6,443 nt of DNA from an uncultured bacterium (GTDB taxonomy: Bacteria; Actinomycetota; Coriobacteriia; Coriobacteriales; Atopobiaceae): assembly GCA_905214175.1 (NCBI GenBank), contig CAJMLD010000090.1, positions 1 to 6,443 on the forward strand, in the 5' to 3' direction. Below the pieces are notes generated by a model, which had not been told where the DNA came from, ran no database searches, and worked only from the letters and a program-made list of their open reading frames with translations. Shown piece by piece: positions 5,156 through 6,443 of the stretch (position 1 is the first letter of the stretch; each line of letters begins with the position of its first letter). Made by a program: the position numbers and the translations under genes.

Positions 5156-5944
5156 ATGGCAGCGCTTGAGACAACGTTCTTCTCGCTTGACGCCATTGCC
5201 GCATCGGGGCAGGTCTTTACGTGGCGGCGCGTCGCGGACGGCTGGCTTGTGGCAAGCGGTCGTCAGCGCTGCCTGCTCTCGCAGGAGGGCGACGCCGAGA
5301 AGGGCATCGTTCGTGTGCGGCGCACCGACGGTGCCGAGGTGGACGGCGACGAGCTTGCCTATTGGCGTCACTACCTGGCCCTGGACGTTGACTACGAGCA
5401 AATTCTGGACGAGCTTGCCATGCCGGCCGAAGTCATGGAGATGGGCGCCGGGATTAGGGTGCTTGCGCAGGACTGGTGGGACACGGCGGTGAGCTTTGTG
5501 GTGTCGCAGAACTCCAACATCGTGCGCATCCAACGGACGATGAACGCGCTGCTCGACGCCGGCGGCGGGTGCGTGCCCGGGCCACGCGAGCTGGACGCGC
5601 TTCTCGCCGACGACGCCTTTGCGACCGGCCTCAGGCTTGGGTACCGGCGGCCCTATCTGGAGGCGCTGGCGAGGCGAGCGCAGGGTTGGCACCCCGGGCG
5701 GCTTGACCGCCGGGACGTCTCGCTTGAGGAGTCGATGGCGGAGCTCGAGGAGAGTCCCGGCATTGGCCCCAAGGTTGCAAGCTGCATCTGCCTCTTTGGG
5801 CTGGAGTACCTCGAGGCGGTACCGCGCGACACCTGGATCAAGCGGGCGGAGCGCGAGCACAACGTGGTGTGGGACGCACGGTGGGGCGGCATACAGCAGC
5901 AGTTTGTCTTCGCGTGGATGCGCGAGAAGGGACGCGGAAAATGA
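5156..5944 (+). CDS. Ogg1-type 8-oxoguanine DNA glycosylase/AP lyase
   Basis: The 262-aa protein is a helix-hairpin-helix GPD base-excision repair enzyme most like eukaryotic-type OGG1: it removes 8-oxoguanine opposite cytosine and nicks the abasic site. The N-terminal domain has SGQVFTWRR (17-25) and YWRHYLALDVDYEQI (69-83), like OGG1's F-R-W and Y-F-x-L-D-V-D-Y. The glycosylase core has WWDTAVSFVVSQNSNIVRI (107-125) and LGYRRPYL (161-168). The hairpin is ESPGIGPKVASCICLFGL (199-215ff) with catalytic Lys206, followed by AVPRDTW with Asp225. All catalytic positions are intact. The ATG at 5156 follows the acylphosphatase stop by 8 nt with a weak AGGCGG site. The frame stays open upstream to 4964 inside the acylphosphatase gene, but that extension is out-of-frame shadow sequence. 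The stop overlaps the next start by 4 nt. It would protect DNA from oxidative damage, which fits an oxygen-sensitive host. Confidence 0.92.
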   Translation: MAALETTFFSLDAIAASGQVFTWRRVADGWLVASGRQRCLLSQEGDAEKGIVRVRRTDGAEVDGDELAYWRHYLALDVDYEQILDELAMPAEVMEMGAGIRVLAQDWWDTAVSFVVSQNSNIVRIQRTMNALLDAGGGCVPGPRELDALLADDAFATGLRLGYRRPYLEALARRAQGWHPGRLDRRDVSLEESMAELEESPGIGPKVASCICLFGLEYLEAVPRDTWIKRAEREHNVVWDARWGGIQQQFVFAWMREKGRGK

Positions 5945-6195
5945 AGGTCGTCAACATCCTTGAGATTGCCGATGTGAACGAGGCCCTGCTCAACGCTGGG
6001 GTTCCGGCACGCGTTCGCCTGCGCGATGCATGTGGCGGGCAGTCGCTATGGATCGAGGTAAGCCGCGAGGCCGTTGCCGAGAAGGACGACGCCGCCGTGC
6101 TTGCGGCAGCGCGCGAGGTCGTGAGCTCGTACTTTGCCGGGCGCGCGAAGCCCGTGGCGTTCTACGAGGACGGGAAGTCGTTCCGTCTGGCGTAG
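5941..6195 (+). CDS. Small conserved-type protein with RDAC motif, function unknown
   Basis: This 84-aa protein begins MKVVNILEIADVNEAL and contains RLRDACGG (26-33), followed by WIEV, a helix-like Ala/Glu-rich stretch (41-66) and the end AFYEDGKSFRLA. I recall an RDAC-motif family of small proteins in Coriobacteriia, but that is memory and its function is unknown to me. There is no signal peptide or membrane segment; predicted order is alpha/beta/alpha/beta. It has one cysteine (Cys31). The start overlaps the glycosylase stop as ATGA, suggesting translational coupling, and AAGGGA (5927-5932) 8 nt upstream serves as ribosome site. An in-frame ATG at 5869 lies deep inside the glycosylase gene and is rejected. 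Its place suggests a link with the glycosylase, unproven. Confidence 0.85.
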   Translation: MKVVNILEIADVNEALLNAGVPARVRLRDACGGQSLWIEVSREAVAEKDDAAVLAAAREVVSSYFAGRAKPVAFYEDGKSFRLA

Positions 6196-6283
6196 GGCGT
6201 GCGGCGCGGGGCCAGGGGCGCGGCGGGGTCACCTCTGGCATCAGGGGCGACGCCACAGCGGGGGTTTCGTACGGAGTTGCTGC

Positions 6284-6329
6284 GGAAACGCGCCTTGTGG
6301 CGCCAGAAAGACGCCGCAGCGGCGTTTCC
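6284..6329. repeat. Inverted repeat enclosing two smaller hairpins
   Basis: GGAAACGC (6284-6291) is the reverse complement of GCGTTTCC (6322-6329). Within it are GCGCC-ttgt-GGCGC (6290-6303) and the ACGCCGC/GCGGCGT palindrome (6311-6325). The overlapping stems cannot all form at once. No gene is supported here, so this is structured untranslated or intergenic sequence. Confidence 0.55.
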
Positions 6330-6330
6330 T
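6311..6330 (+). terminator. Terminator-like hairpin after the acyP operon
   Basis: ACGCCGC (6311-6317) and GCGGCGT (6319-6325) form a perfect palindrome around one base, realistic as a 5-bp stem with a 5-nt loop. It is followed by TTCCTTC. It lies about 116 nt after the last stop of the operon. The short T tract makes it a moderate candidate. Confidence 0.45.
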
Positions 6331-6340
6331 TCGCGCCGCC

Positions 6341-6372
6341 GGGGCCTCTTCCTTCTCGTCAGAGGCCCCTCT
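6341..6372 (+). terminator. Second terminator-like hairpin, 9-bp stem
   Basis: GGGGCCTCT (6341-6349) and AGAGGCCCC (6361-6369) are exact reverse complements with an 11-nt pyrimidine-rich loop, followed by TCTCCCTC. This is the strongest simple stem downstream of the plus-strand operon. The tail is C/T mixed rather than a T-run, so efficiency is uncertain; it may work in tandem with the hairpin at 6311-6330. Confidence 0.5.
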
Positions 6373-6391
6373 CCCTCGCCCAGGCCAATCT

Positions 6392-6427
6392 CTTCTCGGA
6401 GAATATCGCTTTTTCTTAACCGAGAAG
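6392..6427. repeat. Inverted repeat with alternative pairing near window end
   Basis: CTTCTCGG (6392-6399) pairs with CCGAGAAG (6420-6427) across a 20-nt AT-rich loop. The same left arm also forms a small self-hairpin, TTCTCGGAGAA (6393-6403). The loop contains GCTTTTTCTT, so the small hairpin plus T-run could be a weak terminator, or the region could be a leader of a gene starting beyond the window. Confidence 0.45.
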
Positions 6428-6443
6428 GACGTTTGCCCAGTTG

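Noticed and set aside
4635..5204. Minus-strand open frame spanning the divergent promoter and acylphosphatase
   Set aside because: It is antisense to the acylphosphatase domain, whose motifs are unambiguous on the plus strand.

Overview
This is a high-GC bacterial window with seven protein genes. Its protein style suggests an anaerobic gut or oral actinobacterium of the class Coriobacteriia (Olsenella/Atopobium/Collinsella relatives). The signs are Tat-dependent lipoproteins, a subtype-B-like tannase, a DegV protein, an Ogg1-type glycosylase next to an acylphosphatase, and a small protein with an RDAC motif. The assignment is inferred from protein content; no rRNA or other phylogenetic marker is present.

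Layout. Positions 1-247 hold no convincing gene but contain two related palindromic repeat units (88-141 and 149-221) whose facing arms make a perfect 14-bp stem. Four genes then lie on the minus strand. Read in the direction of transcription they are degV (4659-3712), a secreted tannase-family hydrolase (3645-1672), a secreted cyclophilin-type peptidyl-prolyl isomerase (1623-889) and a CarD-family RNA polymerase-binding regulator (748-248). The gaps between degV, tannase and cyclophilin are 66 and 48 nt, so these three could share a transcript. The 48-nt gap is mostly filled by a 31-nt near-perfect palindrome. A 140-nt AT-rich gap with an operator-like dyad precedes carD and probably carries its own promoter.

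A divergent 137-nt intergenic region (4660-4796) separates degV from a compact plus-strand operon: acylphosphatase (4797-5147), Ogg1-like 8-oxoguanine DNA glycosylase (5156-5944) and an 84-aa small protein (5941-6195). The first two genes are 8 nt apart and the last two overlap by 4 nt (ATGA). The last 248 nt (6196-6443) have no supported gene and are full of inverted repeats, including two terminator-like hairpins.

Functionally, the minus-strand group combines a lipid-binding protein with two predicted Tat-exported surface lipoproteins, one an esterase (galloyl or other phenolic esters are the likely substrates) and one a proline isomerase. The plus-strand operon has one clear DNA-repair enzyme. 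I see no defence system, CRISPR array, prophage or transposase gene. The most interesting material is the repeat architecture at 88-221 and 1634-1677, a CarD paralogue without any tryptophan, and a tannase with an Ala/Thr-rich insert between its catalytic elements.
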